Positions 32,576 through 41,329 of a stretch of DNA of 64,000 nucleotides are shown here, piece after piece. The notes below the pieces were generated by a model. The model was not told where the DNA came from. It was given only the letters and a program-made list of their open reading frames with translations, and searched no databases. The translations under genes and the position numbers were made by a program. Each line of letters opens with the position of its first letter. Within the stretch, counting starts at the first letter, position 1. The DNA is from Secundilactobacillus silagincola (GTDB lineage: Bacteria > Bacillota > Bacilli > Lactobacillales > Lactobacillaceae): contig NZ_BCMJ01000002.1 of NCBI RefSeq assembly GCF_002583405.1, positions 186,001 to 250,000 of the forward strand. The letters are read 5' to 3'.

Positions 32576-32821
32576 AAAAACAAACAAGCGAGAGTGTGAC
32601 ACAACTCGGTAGATTCCAGAATTTAACGCAAAAAAGCGTATTCCGTTTACTTTGTCGGAATACGCTTTTTTGCGTTAAATGGCCGGAATCTGAGTTGTGG
32701 CGCAGGTTTAGACTAGATTAAAGTATTGAACAAAAGCAAACTTTAAATTGTCTTTAAGTCAAGAAACCAAATGAAATTCTTATCAATATAGACTTATGCC
32801 ACAGCTTTGCTTGTTTGTTTT
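32576..32821 (+). repeat. palindromic element family B, long form with 13-bp terminal stem
   Basis: Outer stem AAAACAAACAAGC (32576-32588) and GCTTGTTTGTTTT (32809-32821). Inside are ACAACTC-[GGTA]-GATTCC-[AG]-AATTTAACGCAAA, apical AAAGCGTATTCCG/CGGAATACGCTTT, and TTTGCGTTAAAT-[GGCC]-GGAATC-T-GAGTTGT, then a 100-bp AT-rich arm ending CAATATAGACTTATGCCACA. Confidence 0.85.
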
Positions 32822-32840
32822 AAGACTGGTACCTAGTAAA

Positions 32841-33191
32841 TTACCACATACCGTGTTTTTTACGAATTGATGATCTAAATCCAAACAGGGTAACGATAAA
32901 GGCAAAGAACGCGATTGCAGCAACGATTGTCCATAGCCAGCTAGTTGTTTGAACGAAAACATAGTAGCCAATTCCGATTGAACTGAAAAAGGTTAGTAGC
33001 AAGGATAAAAAGAGATTGTCGATACCGTAAAACGCGTGACCGATAGTCAAAACAATGGCACCTGTAAATACCGTTTCTGCGCTTACCATACTGCCCAAGT
33101 GATAGAAAAATGCACCTAGTTCGAGTAACGCGCCTAGAACCATTACGGTCACGCCGAATGCTGTCGTGAATTTAAGTGGTTTTCGAGCCAT
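32841..33191 (-). CDS. small membrane protein, 116 aa
   Basis: Starts MARKPLKFTTAFGVTV; ATG 33191 fits AAGAAGGTG, whereas the GTG at 33200 overlaps that site. There are four membrane helices (about 9-30, 38-52, 60-77, 83-103) and a basic C-terminus (RSSIRKKHGMW). No recognised family. It is downstream of the thiamine ECF genes on the same strand with a 58-bp gap and no terminator seen between, so read-through is possible. A role in the transporter is not supported. Confidence 0.65.
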   Translation of the reverse strand: MARKPLKFTTAFGVTVMVLGALLELGAFFYHLGSMVSAETVFTGAIVLTIGHAFYGIDNLFLSLLLTFFSSIGIGYYVFVQTTSWLWTIVAAIAFFAFIVTLFGFRSSIRKKHGMW

Positions 33192-33249
33192 AATGATCAC
33201 CTTCTTTAAACTATATTATAAATCTTTTAAGTAAAATGGGGTAATCATA

Positions 33250-33906
33250 TTATTGCAAATGTAAGCCGAATAACGCAACTTGCAATAGTGCCAGACTGCC
33301 AATGACGATTAGCCAGTCCCACCAGCGGATGCGAATCTGCTTGAAATATGTGCGGGGAGCATCCTCAGAAAAGCCGTGAGAAGTCATGGCTTCAGCCAAG
33401 TTTTCTGACCAGTCTAACGAGGCGAGAATCGCTTTAAAATACAGTTGGGGTGACCAAATGTGAAGCGCTTGTCCGCGCATATTACCGGCTGCACGGATCA
33501 CGTTAACTTCGCTCACAATTTTTGGCAGTAAGTTGAAGGCCCCTAAGAAGCCGTAAGCAAACTTACTGGGAATGTGTGCGTTTTGTTCCAAAGACATCAC
33601 TAAATCAGCAACTGAAGTGGTCAACGTTGCGGCTGAACCCACAAAGACGTAAGCGTAGATCCGAGTGAACAAAACTAGGGCAAAATGAATACCAGCATTG
33701 GATTGTAATAAAATTGCTACTGCTAGTGCTACTGCAGGAATTAAAGGGACAAAGAACAACAGCACAAGTCGTTTTAGACTTGGCCGACTGCTGAGGATGA
33801 CCAACAAACCGATCACTGCCAGTCCTAGGTTGACTGTCCAGGTGTTAGTGAAGGAAATTTCTAGCGCAATCAGTACCGCTAATAAGAATTTTAAACTCGG
33901 GTTCAC
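33250..33906 (-). CDS. ykoC: ECF transporter transmembrane subunit (EcfT), YkoC-like
   Basis: The 218 aa protein has five or so membrane helices and the EcfT-type cytoplasmic helices near the C-terminus. The charged motifs AAGNMRGQAL (first Ala-Arg-Gly motif) and AMTSHGFSEDAPRT (second motif) couple the ATPases to the substrate subunit. It overlaps the ATPase gene by 4 bp (ATGA). Together with the YkoD- and YkoE-like proteins it forms a dedicated ECF transporter for hydroxymethylpyrimidine or thiamine, supported by the TPP riboswitch upstream. Confidence 0.88.
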   Translation of the reverse strand: MNPSLKFLLAVLIALEISFTNTWTVNLGLAVIGLLVILSSRPSLKRLVLLFFVPLIPAVALAVAILLQSNAGIHFALVLFTRIYAYVFVGSAATLTTSVADLVMSLEQNAHIPSKFAYGFLGAFNLLPKIVSEVNVIRAAGNMRGQALHIWSPQLYFKAILASLDWSENLAEAMTSHGFSEDAPRTYFKQIRIRWWDWLIVIGSLALLQVALFGLHLQ

Positions 33907-35342
33907 GCTAATCCCTCCACATACTGTAATTGTTTGTTTTCTAGAGTCACATGGTAGTCAACTAAGGCATCTAGGCCAAAAAGCTGATGACTAACAATGA
34001 TCATGGTTTGCTGACAATCTTTCGCAACCTGTTTCATGATGGTCATAACGGCCTGCAATGAACTGAAATCAAGTCCGGTAAACGGTTCATCGAACAGCAA
34101 GACCGGAGTAGCCATGATCAGCATTTCTAGAATCTGCAGTTTTTTCTTTTGACCGCCGCTTAACGTGTAGACCACTTGATCTTGTAACTGAGTTAACTGT
34201 AATTTTTCTAGGAACTTAGGAATACGATCCTTAAAATAAGCTGGTGCCTGACTATTTTTTAAGGATAAGGCTAATTCTTCCGATACCGTTACATTTAAGA
34301 ATTGCTGATCGGCATCTTGAAAGACAAGCGCAACTTGCTGGTAAAGGCGATTAGGCCGAATCTTAGCAATTTCTTTTTGGTTAAGCAACAGGGAACCATT
34401 GTATTGATGCAGTTTTGAAATTGCTAATAGCAAGGTTGATTTGCCCGTACCATTGGCGCCAGTCAACAGGGTAATATGGTGCTGGAAGAAATCAATTTTA
34501 GGCTGGGTCAGCAAAGTCGATGTTCCAGCCGTCAACTTTAAGTTGTTGGCTGAAATAATCGGTTCATCAGTCTTTTTAGGCAACAGCAACTGTTGATTAG
34601 AGGTATCTTGCCGCTTAAAGGTAGCCATTTTTTGTTGTGCTGCTTTGTCGTTGAGTAATACGAGTGAATCACCGGTGTCATTCAGCACAAAGAGATGATC
34701 AATATAGGCATCATAGTCTTCAAGGTCATGATCAGAAATGATAATGGTTTTGTGTTCTTCGTGCTGCAGTCTTGAAAGTTTAGCTAACAGCAACTGACGG
34801 GCAACTGGATCCACGCTGGCAAAGGGTTCATCTAATAAGATAGTGTCCGCTTGCATGGCGATGATCACTGCTAAAGCAACCTTTTGTTTTTCGCCACCTG
34901 AGAGGCTATTGAGTTGGCGATGACGTAATTGACTGATTTCAACGTAGTCAAGTGCACGGTCAACTCTAGCCATCATATCTGCCGGAGCAACACACTGGTT
35001 TTCTAGCGCAAAAATTAATTCTCGCTCTACTGTGTCCATGGCAAATTGCTGATTTGGATTTTGAAACATCATTGCAACTAACTGACCACGATCTGTTTCC
35101 GGTATGTCACTAATTTTGGTGTCGTTTAGCCGGACTTCTCCGGCTGTAATCAGTCCGCCAAATTTCGGGTAAAGGCCACTGATAATTTTCATCAGAGTGG
35201 ACTTACCGGAACCAGAAGGCCCCGTCAATAGCGAAAAGCCGCCGTTAGGAAAAGTAGCTGAAATATCGGCCAAAGTCAAAGGCTTTTGACCGTCCTCAGT
35301 CGGATAAGAAAATGATAGGTGATTTACCGAAATCGTTGCCAT
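33903..35342 (-). CDS. ykoD: ECF transporter duplicated ATPase, YkoD-like
   Basis: The 479 aa protein contains two ABC ATPase domains in tandem. Domain 1 (about 1-230) has GPSGSGKSTLMK, SLSGGEKQKVAL and ILLDEPFASVD. Domain 2 (about 265-475) has GANGTGKSTLLL, TLSGGQKKKLQI and LLFDEPFTGLD. All Walker and signature motifs look intact. Fused ATPases are typical of YkoD, which powers HMP/thiamine uptake with YkoC and YkoE. The gene lies 15 bp after ykoE and overlaps ykoC by 4 bp. B. subtilis ykoF has no counterpart here. Confidence 0.92.
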   Translation of the reverse strand: MATISVNHLSFSYPTEDGQKPLTLADISATFPNGGFSLLTGPSGSGKSTLMKIISGLYPKFGGLITAGEVRLNDTKISDIPETDRGQLVAMMFQNPNQQFAMDTVERELIFALENQCVAPADMMARVDRALDYVEISQLRHRQLNSLSGGEKQKVALAVIIAMQADTILLDEPFASVDPVARQLLLAKLSRLQHEEHKTIIISDHDLEDYDAYIDHLFVLNDTGDSLVLLNDKAAQQKMATFKRQDTSNQQLLLPKKTDEPIISANNLKLTAGTSTLLTQPKIDFFQHHITLLTGANGTGKSTLLLAISKLHQYNGSLLLNQKEIAKIRPNRLYQQVALVFQDADQQFLNVTVSEELALSLKNSQAPAYFKDRIPKFLEKLQLTQLQDQVVYTLSGGQKKKLQILEMLIMATPVLLFDEPFTGLDFSSLQAVMTIMKQVAKDCQQTMIIVSHQLFGLDALVDYHVTLENKQLQYVEGLA

Positions 35343-35357
35343 GAGTTTACCTCAATT

Positions 35358-35930
35358 CTAGCGCGTTTGAGTTTGCATCAAGTGTGTCCGGTCAAGCAGA
35401 TTAACAATGGCTTTAACCAGCACACCAGAGAAGATCCAAGTTGAGATGAGACGAATGATGAATAGTGCAATTAGTAAACCAATGTGGTACTTGGAGTAAC
35501 CGTTACGAATCATGTCCCAACCAAAGGTGACAATAGTGGTGGTCAGCACACTGAGGTTCAAGCTGAACCAGTCATAACGTTTGTAACCGGTAAACGTGAA
35601 GCCTAATTCTGAAGCCACCCCTTGGACAACACCAGAAATCATCGTGCTGGCACCCCATTGGCCACCAAGAAACATTTCAACCACAGACCCCAAGAATTCA
35701 CCAAGGGTAGCCGAACCGACTTTCTTAAAGACGTATCCGGATAATGGACCAGCCATCACCCAGATGCCCATGACAATGTCGTTGGCGCCTGGTCCAAGGC
35801 CAACGGGGGTAAGAGCAACCGTTAGCACGTTGTACAACGGGCCGATGATCCAATAGATTACCCCGAAGAAAATAGCAATTAACGTTAATAAGATAATGTC
35901 GCGTAAATGCCAAGCATTTGAATATTTCAT
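35358..35930 (-). CDS. ykoE: ECF substrate-binding subunit for HMP/thiamine, YkoE-like
   Basis: The 190 aa membrane protein has five or six helices and the YkoE hallmark region GPLYNVLTVALTPVGLGPGANDI followed by GEFLGSVVEMFLGGQWG. The true start is ATG 35930 (MKYSNAWHLRD) behind GTGGAGG. An open frame continues upstream through the riboswitch but is not coding. It leads the ykoEDC operon. The protein binds the vitamin precursor and gives the transporter its specificity; thiamine and HMP cannot be told apart from sequence. Confidence 0.9.
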   Translation of the reverse strand: MKYSNAWHLRDIILLTLIAIFFGVIYWIIGPLYNVLTVALTPVGLGPGANDIVMGIWVMAGPLSGYVFKKVGSATLGEFLGSVVEMFLGGQWGASTMISGVVQGVASELGFTFTGYKRYDWFSLNLSVLTTTIVTFGWDMIRNGYSKYHIGLLIALFIIRLISTWIFSGVLVKAIVNLLDRTHLMQTQTR

Positions 35931-35979
35931 GACAAAAAGCCTCCACATATAGTATAGTTTTACTAAACGGTTTCCACAG

Positions 35980-36016
35980 AAAAAGAGCCAAAGATAAACG
36001 TTTATCTTTGACTCTT
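35980..36016 (-). terminator. riboswitch expression-platform terminator
   Basis: On the minus strand AGTCAAAGATAAAC pairs with GTTTATCTTTGGCT, then a T-run. It lies between the TPP aptamer and ykoE and should form when TPP is bound. Confidence 0.8.
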
Positions 36017-36035
36017 CCTTTTGGCTTTTATTATC

Positions 36036-36130
36036 AGAAAATAAATGCATTATGCTCCCTTCGCTGGTATTAACCAGATCAGGTTCAATGGGTGGTATCT
36101 CAGCCAAAAGGCACCCCAGATAACGTTTAG
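36036..36130 (-). promoter_or_regulatory. TPP riboswitch (THI element)
   Basis: The minus strand reads GGGGTGCC, GGCTGAGATACCACCC, GAACCTGATCTGGTTA and ATACCAGCGAAGGGA in order, the complete conserved core of the TPP aptamer. Confidence 0.97.
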
Positions 36131-36140
36131 TACAATGCTC

Positions 36141-36169
36141 AGTTTACACGGACTAGTTAGTATTTGCAA
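36141..36169 (-). promoter_or_regulatory. promoter of the TPP riboswitch transcript
   Basis: TTGCAA (36164-36169) and TAAACT (36141-36146) at 17 bp spacing on the minus strand. Confidence 0.6.
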
Positions 36170-36185
36170 GCAAACTAGCGCAGCG

Positions 36186-37409
36186 TTATGCGCGGCCTAA
36201 CTTCTTTAGATTTGGAATTGTCAGCATGGTGCACAGACTAATGATGTAGAGTACTGACAGGAAGCCCATAACGACGATTAAACTGTAATGATCCATCAAA
36301 AAGCCGATGGCAACACTGGAGAAACCGCCAATCGCCCGGCCAACGTTGACAATCACATTATTAGCCGTTGAACGGATTTCAGTGGGATAGAGCCGAGAAA
36401 TCACGGCACCGTAACCGCCAAACATCCCGTTTGAGAAGAATCCGAGGACAGCACCGGCAATCAGTAAAGTGACTTCATTGACTGCCAGAGTGATACTGAA
36501 AACGGCAACAGCCGAGCAGATCAGGAAAATACCAAATGCCAATCGGGGACCGAAGTAATCAAGAATGCTGCCGAATGTCATCATCCCAATACTCATGCCG
36601 ACGATTGTTGCAATCATCCAAATAGAGGAACCAGACACGCTTAAGTGCAATTTCTGTTGCATGATGGAAGGCAGCCAGTTCATTAAACCAAAGTAGCCGG
36701 CAATTTGGACCACCACCATAACGCTAAGTGCAACGGTTTGATAAGCCAGCTTCGGTGTTTTAAACAGCGCGCTGATACGAACCCGTTTGCTGGGATCTTT
36801 TTCAGCTTTTTTAGCGGCTAAAAATTCGTCGCTTTCGTGGAGATGACGACGGATGAAGTAGGTTAAGCCAACTGGAATCAGTCCAAATAGGAACAGTGCA
36901 CGCCAGCCGAATGCAGGAATAATGAATGCAGCTGAGATAGCAGCTAAAATCGCACCAATTTGACCACCAATAGCCGCAATTGAAGTCATCTTACCAATCT
37001 TATGATGATTGAAGTTTTCGGCAATCAGCGTAATGCCGACGCCATATTCACCACCAGCACCGACACCGGCGATGAAGCGGCAGAGGTAGATTAAGGTAAT
37101 GCTATTAGCGAAGTACATGGCAGCAGTGGCAAAAGCAAAAATGAAAACGGTGTGGGAGAAAGTACGTACTCGTCCGAAACGGTCAGCAATGACGCCGAAA
37201 AAAATACCGCCCACTAGCATGCCCAAATTAGTGATTGATGAAATCAGCCCTGCCTGAGCACCGTTGATATGTAAATCAGCGATGATGGAAGAAAGTGCAA
37301 AGGAGAGGAACAAAACGTCCATATTCTCCAAAGCAAATCCCGCCGAGGTAGAAGCAATCGTCCACTTTTGGTTCTTGCTTAGTGCGTGGTGTTGTGCAGT
37401 AGTTTCCAT
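36186..37409 (-). CDS. MFS transporter, sugar/acid:H+ symporter type
   Basis: The 407 aa protein has 12 membrane helices. Motifs GVIADRFGRVRTF (motif A, loop 2-3), CRFIAGVGAGGEYGVGITLIAE (helix 4) and RSTANNVIVNVGRAIGG place it in the symporter group that includes aromatic acid and sialic-acid-type carriers. ATG 37409 fits TTTGGAGGAAA; a longer frame upstream overlaps promoter sequence. It lies immediately upstream of the TPP riboswitch on the same strand, but the intervening promoter makes the ECF operon independent. A thiamine-related substrate is possible but not supported by motif. Confidence 0.85.
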   Translation of the reverse strand: METTAQHHALSKNQKWTIASTSAGFALENMDVLFLSFALSSIIADLHINGAQAGLISSITNLGMLVGGIFFGVIADRFGRVRTFSHTVFIFAFATAAMYFANSITLIYLCRFIAGVGAGGEYGVGITLIAENFNHHKIGKMTSIAAIGGQIGAILAAISAAFIIPAFGWRALFLFGLIPVGLTYFIRRHLHESDEFLAAKKAEKDPSKRVRISALFKTPKLAYQTVALSVMVVVQIAGYFGLMNWLPSIMQQKLHLSVSGSSIWMIATIVGMSIGMMTFGSILDYFGPRLAFGIFLICSAVAVFSITLAVNEVTLLIAGAVLGFFSNGMFGGYGAVISRLYPTEIRSTANNVIVNVGRAIGGFSSVAIGFLMDHYSLIVVMGFLSVLYIISLCTMLTIPNLKKLGRA

Positions 37410-37518
37410 ATTCAGTTTCCTCCAAAATAAGTGCTCACTGGCACTTGTTATTTTTGCGGTTACGGATCTAACCGTCGCTGGTATTGTGACATAGTTTATT
37501 GATGAATACAAGTACTTC

Positions 37519-37548
37519 TTGACGGTCACTAGCTGGCTGATGTAAACT
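37519..37548 (+). promoter_or_regulatory. promoter of pyrFE
   Basis: TTGACG and TAAACT separated by 18 bp, upstream of the PyrR attenuator. Confidence 0.65.
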
Positions 37549-37562
37549 CAAAGCAAGATATC

Positions 37563-37659
37563 TTTAACTTAGCCCAGTGAGACTAACAAGTTTACGGAAG
37601 AAGTCCATCTTCTTGATGGAACCAGTGAACCGTTTAGCGCTCGAGCTAAACGGTTTTTT
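37563..37659 (+). promoter_or_regulatory. PyrR-dependent attenuator (pyrFE leader)
   Basis: PyrR-binding loop TTAGCCCAGTGAGACTAACAA followed by a terminator, AACCGTTTAGC pairing with GCTAAACGGTT plus T-run (37628-37659). It gives this split pyr operon the same uridine-nucleotide control as pyrBC. Confidence 0.88.
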
Positions 37660-37680
37660 GTGTGTAGAAAGGAGAACGAA

Positions 37681-38391
37681 ATGCGCCCCATCATTATTGC
37701 GTTAGACTTTGAAGATCGAAATCAGGTATTCAATTTTCTTGATCGATTTGACCACCAAGATCAATTATTTGTGAAAGTTGGCATGGAACTCTTTTATTTT
37801 GAGGGACCGAAGATTTTATTGGAATTACGTAAGCGTGGGATTCAAGTTTTCCTTGATTTGAAGCTGTATGATATTCCTAACACCGTTGAGCAGGCCATGT
37901 ATCAGTTAGGCCAGCAGGAGGTTTCCATGGTTACGGTTCACGCGGCTGGCGGTGCTGAGATGATCAGCAGGGCGAAGAAGGGACTTTTGCGTGGCAGTCA
38001 AAAAGCTGGCGTAAAGCCCGCTAAATTACTCGCCATTACGCAGCTGACTTCAACCTCTGAAGAGCAGATGCGGACCGAACAGCTGGTCAATGCCAGCTTA
38101 ACGGAATCGGTACGGCACTATGCCCAATTGGCAGAAGCTAGCGGTGCGGATGGCGTTATTTCATCAGCCCTTGAAGATCCCATGATCCACCGTTCGACCA
38201 GTGATGAATTTTTGTGCATTAATCCTGGGATTCGTTTAGCTACTGATAGTGCAGACGATCAAAAACGGGTGGTAACGCCAGCTCAGGCTGCTGAACTTGG
38301 CAGTGATGGTCTGGTAGTTGGTCGTTCAATCACTCAAGCGGATGATCCAGTCGTTGCTTATCAAAAAATTGCCAAAGAATGGGAGCTATAA
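37681..38391 (+). CDS. pyrF: orotidine 5'-phosphate decarboxylase
   Basis: The 236 aa TIM-barrel enzyme makes UMP from OMP, the last step of the pathway. The catalytic charged array is visible: ALDF (first Asp), VKVGMELFY, FLDLKLYDIPNTV with the DxKxxD tetrad, and VTVHAAGG. The C-terminal phosphate gripper is NPGIRL and VVGRSIT. ATG 37681 follows AAAGGAG. pyrE starts 2 bp after the stop. Confidence 0.97.
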   Translation: MRPIIIALDFEDRNQVFNFLDRFDHQDQLFVKVGMELFYFEGPKILLELRKRGIQVFLDLKLYDIPNTVEQAMYQLGQQEVSMVTVHAAGGAEMISRAKKGLLRGSQKAGVKPAKLLAITQLTSTSEEQMRTEQLVNASLTESVRHYAQLAEASGADGVISSALEDPMIHRSTSDEFLCINPGIRLATDSADDQKRVVTPAQAAELGSDGLVVGRSITQADDPVVAYQKIAKEWEL

Positions 38392-38393
38392 TC

Positions 38394-39038
38394 ATGACTG
38401 AAATTGCACGTCAAATTGCACAAGATCTTTTAGAAATCAATGCTGTAACGTTATCGCCTAAAGAACCGTTTACTTGGGCCAGCGGGATTCAGGCACCAAT
38501 CTACACTGATAACCGCCGGACGATTGCCTTTCCAGCCGTTCGGACACACATTGCAGAAGGACTTGCCGATTACATCAAGAGTAACTTTTCTGATGCAACC
38601 GTGATTGCTGGTGTAGCAACTGCCGGTATTCCTCACGCTGCAATCGTTGCCGACAAACTTGAACTGCCCATGAGCTACGTTCGGTCAAAGCCCAAGGATC
38701 ATGGAACGGGTCAGCAAATTGAAGGGCAAATCTTGCCAACCGATAAAGTAGTTCTGATTGATGATTTGATTTCAACCGGTGGCAGTGTGTTAGGTGCTGC
38801 TAAAGCGGTCCAACGGTCAGGTGCAGAAGTGTTAGGAGTCCTCGGTATCTTTTCTTATGAATTACCGGATAGCGCGGAGAACTTTGCGAAAGCTGAATTG
38901 TCCTTGCATACACTGACTAATTACAGTACGCTGATCCAGTTGGCTAACGAAAACCACGACATTGATCAAGCAGAACTGAATTCGTTGCAGCAATGGCGAC
39001 AGGACCCGTGGCACTGGTTACCAGCAGAATCTAAGTAA
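38394..39038 (+). CDS. pyrE: orotate phosphoribosyltransferase
   Basis: The 214 aa type I PRTase joins orotate to PRPP. The PRPP loop VVLIDDLISTGGSVLGAA (about 120-137) is intact, as are the catalytic-loop region YVRSKPKDHGTG and the N-terminal TWASGIQAPIYTDNR. ATG 38394 is chosen because GGGAG is correctly spaced. An earlier in-frame ATG (38379) lies in pyrF and would overlap that site. Operon pyrF-pyrE, then HAD genes 15 bp downstream on the same strand, possibly co-transcribed. Confidence 0.97.
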   Translation: MTEIARQIAQDLLEINAVTLSPKEPFTWASGIQAPIYTDNRRTIAFPAVRTHIAEGLADYIKSNFSDATVIAGVATAGIPHAAIVADKLELPMSYVRSKPKDHGTGQQIEGQILPTDKVVLIDDLISTGGSVLGAAKAVQRSGAEVLGVLGIFSYELPDSAENFAKAELSLHTLTNYSTLIQLANENHDIDQAELNSLQQWRQDPWHWLPAESK

Positions 39039-39053
39039 CGGAGATGACGCGGC

Positions 39054-39860
39054 ATGTCCATCAAATTAATTGCTACTGACATGGATGGCACCTTTTTAAA
39101 TGATCAAAATGATTATGATCACGCACGGTTTCAAAGACTATTAACAAAGATGAAGCAAAAAAATGTCCGGTTTGTGGTGGCCAGCGGTAATCAGTACCCG
39201 CATTTACCCCAGTATTTTCAAGGATTAACCGGAGAAATTACCTACTTAGCTGAAGATGGGGCGCACATTGTCTCAAATGAACAGACTATCAGCGAAGATG
39301 TGATTCCACGTGCTGTACTACTCGAATTCCTAGAATGGATGCGAACTCAACCACTATTTAAACATGCATGGGTGCTACTGTCTGGTCGACAAGCGGCTTG
39401 GACTGAAATGCTGGCTTCAGCTAAACGGTTTAAAAAGTCCAGTTATTTTTATGGCAATTTAACCCACGTTATGGATCTAGCCGAAGTGAATGATGATATT
39501 TATAAAGTTGATATTACGTGGCCTGCTTTTGACGTTTCAGCTCAGGAAGTATTGGTTAATGAGACCTTTGCGGGTAAACTACGAGCAACTTCTAGTGGGT
39601 TTGGTGGCATTGACGTGATCCTTCCCCATGTGAATAAGGCGTATGGCTTAGGCAAACTGCAGCAGCAATGGCAGATCAGCCGTGATGAAACACTCGCGTT
39701 TGGCGATAGCGGCAACGATTTGGAAATGCTGCAGCAGGCTAAGTATGGCTATGTGATGAAAAATGCGCCAGAGTCTGTCAAAAAACAGGTGAATTTAATC
39801 ACACCGCTGACGAACAATGATAGCGGCGTCCTCGCTGTGATTGATGATTTTCTCAAATAG
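39054..39860 (+). CDS. Cof-type HAD phosphatase
   Basis: The 268 aa cytoplasmic HAD protein has ATDMDGTFLND (motif I), VVASGNQYP (motif II), the C2B cap (about 85-190), and FGDSGNDLEMLQQA (motif IV) with Lys in HVNKAYGLGK (motif III). Cof-type enzymes dephosphorylate sugar phosphates or cofactors such as PLP; the substrate cannot be told. It starts 15 bp after pyrE, which suggests read-through from the pyrimidine operon, and is followed by a second, distinct Cof-type gene. Confidence 0.88.
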   Translation: MSIKLIATDMDGTFLNDQNDYDHARFQRLLTKMKQKNVRFVVASGNQYPHLPQYFQGLTGEITYLAEDGAHIVSNEQTISEDVIPRAVLLEFLEWMRTQPLFKHAWVLLSGRQAAWTEMLASAKRFKKSSYFYGNLTHVMDLAEVNDDIYKVDITWPAFDVSAQEVLVNETFAGKLRATSSGFGGIDVILPHVNKAYGLGKLQQQWQISRDETLAFGDSGNDLEMLQQAKYGYVMKNAPESVKKQVNLITPLTNNDSGVLAVIDDFLK

Positions 39861-39913
39861 ATTGAAATGGGTTATACTGAAACTATTGTGAAGAAATCGA
39901 CGAGGTGGATAAA

Positions 39914-40714
39914 ATGATTAAATTAGTAGCACTAGATTTGGATAATACATTACTCACTAACGATAAAAAAATTAGTCAGGTCAACGAACTGGCTTTGAAG
40001 AAATTAACGGCAACTGGTGTTAAGGTTGTTTTATGTACGGGACGCCCAATCAACGCTATTTGGCACTATATTGAACAGCTTGGCTTAACGGGTGCCGATG
40101 ATTATACGATTACCTTTAATGGTGCGCTGGTGATTAATAATACTAGTCGCGAGGTTTTGGCTAAGCAGGGGCTCACCAAGACTGACTTAGTGCCACTGCA
40201 TGATTTTTGTAAGGCTAACGGGTTTCCGATGGATATTCTGGATTTTGACCAGGTTTATCCGGTCACGGATTTAGTGAAGTCAATTTACACGTTGGGTGGC
40301 GGCATCAAGTTTGCCCCCATGACGTTTGATGAGCTGCCTGATCACTTATATGCGAAAGTTGTTGCTGCTCAAAAGCCGGAAGAGTTGGATCAAATGATTG
40401 CCACGTTGACACCAGAACTTCATGAAAAGTATCATATTGCGCGGTCACAACCGCATATTTTAGAGTTTTTGAGTTCAACAACTGACAAATCCGTTGGTCT
40501 GCATGCACTCTTGCAACATTTCGGCTGGGATGAAAGTAACCTCATGGCTTTTGGTGATGCTGAAAACGATGCTGGTATGCTAAAGGCAGCGTCTGTGGGT
40601 GTGGCCATGGCGAATGCGATTCCTGAAATTACGGCGTTGACTAACTACCACACTGGAACTAACGAAGAAGACGGTGTCGCGGAATTCGTTGATCAATATT
40701 TTAAACTTAACTAG
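39914..40714 (+). CDS. Cof-type HAD phosphatase, YidA-like
   Basis: The 266 aa paralogue of the preceding gene has ALDLDNTLLTNDKK (motif I, with Asn in place of the usual Gly), VLCTGRPINA (motif II), TTDKSVGLHAL (motif III Lys) and FGDAENDAGMLKAA (motif IV). The cap and length match the YidA group of sugar phosphatases. ATG 39914 fits CGAGGTGG; the GTG 39905 overlaps it. It is 53 bp downstream of the first HAD gene, with its own terminator after. Confidence 0.87.
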   Translation: MIKLVALDLDNTLLTNDKKISQVNELALKKLTATGVKVVLCTGRPINAIWHYIEQLGLTGADDYTITFNGALVINNTSREVLAKQGLTKTDLVPLHDFCKANGFPMDILDFDQVYPVTDLVKSIYTLGGGIKFAPMTFDELPDHLYAKVVAAQKPEELDQMIATLTPELHEKYHIARSQPHILEFLSSTTDKSVGLHALLQHFGWDESNLMAFGDAENDAGMLKAASVGVAMANAIPEITALTNYHTGTNEEDGVAEFVDQYFKLN

Positions 40715-40729
40715 CCATTTATAAATAGT

Positions 40730-40770
40730 GTAGCTCTTGATTTTCAATAGAGAATCAGGGGCTTTTTTTA
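40730..40770 (+). terminator. terminator after HAD gene
   Basis: AGCTCTTGATTTT pairs with AGAATCAGGGGCT, followed by a T-run. Confidence 0.75.
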
Positions 40771-40847
40771 TGCCACTGGAGTTGAGTGGTAACTGTTGGA
40801 TGGAAAATTTAGCTTGCTTGCACTTCAATTCAGTGTTATTATTTATT

Positions 40848-40865
40848 TCAATCGCACACGATTGA
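40848..40865. promoter_or_regulatory. MarR operator, copy 1
   Basis: TCAATCG-CACA-CGATTGA is a perfect 7-4-7 palindrome 16 bp before the MarR start codon. A related motif precedes the next gene, so both are probably bound by this MarR protein. Confidence 0.6.
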
Positions 40866-40881
40866 TTGAGGAGGCTTACCC

Positions 40882-41307
40882 ATGACAACGCACGTTCATA
40901 TTGCTGATCAACTTTGTTTCAGCACGTATAATGTCAATCGCTTGTTTAACAAATTTTACCAAGAAGCGCTGGCACCGTATAAGTTAACTTATTCGCAGTA
41001 TTTACTTTTGACGGCGCTGTGGGAAAATGACCATCAGGAACTCCGTGATTTAGGTGAGGTTCTGCATTTGAAGTCAAATACCTTAACGCCATTGGTGAAA
41101 CGGATGGAGCAGCGAGGCTGGGTGAGTCGCACTCGGCCTGATGATAAACGGCGCCTCATTGTGAACTTGACGGACAAAGCCAAGGCTAGTGAGGAACCGA
41201 TTCATGAGGAGTTGGCGACGTGTTTAGGTCGCCGACACATGTCCTATGAGGACTATCAGCAAGCGTTAGCTTTAAACCAAAAATTTATCGCCGCTTTTAA
41301 CGAGTAA
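40882..41307 (+). CDS. MarR-family regulator
   Basis: The 141 aa winged-helix protein has the MarR layout: the N-terminal dimer helix begins VHIADQLCFSTYNVNRLFNKFY, and recognition occurs in LGEVLHLKSNTLTPLVKRMEQRGW, with the wing RTRPDDKRRLIVNLT. A single Cys (about 10) sits where OhrR-type regulators have their peroxide-sensing cysteine, so thiol or peroxide sensing is plausible. It is followed by a disulfide oxidoreductase gene carrying a similar operator, which supports redox-linked local regulation. GGAGG precedes the ATG. Confidence 0.9.
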   Translation: MTTHVHIADQLCFSTYNVNRLFNKFYQEALAPYKLTYSQYLLLTALWENDHQELRDLGEVLHLKSNTLTPLVKRMEQRGWVSRTRPDDKRRLIVNLTDKAKASEEPIHEELATCLGRRHMSYEDYQQALALNQKFIAAFNE

Positions 41308-41329
41308 GGCGGTTTTATTTTCAATAATT

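Noticed and set aside
35931-36107. 59-codon N-terminal extension of the YkoE-like protein
   Set aside because: The extension runs through the TPP riboswitch and its terminator; the ATG at 35930 has GTGGAGG in front of it.
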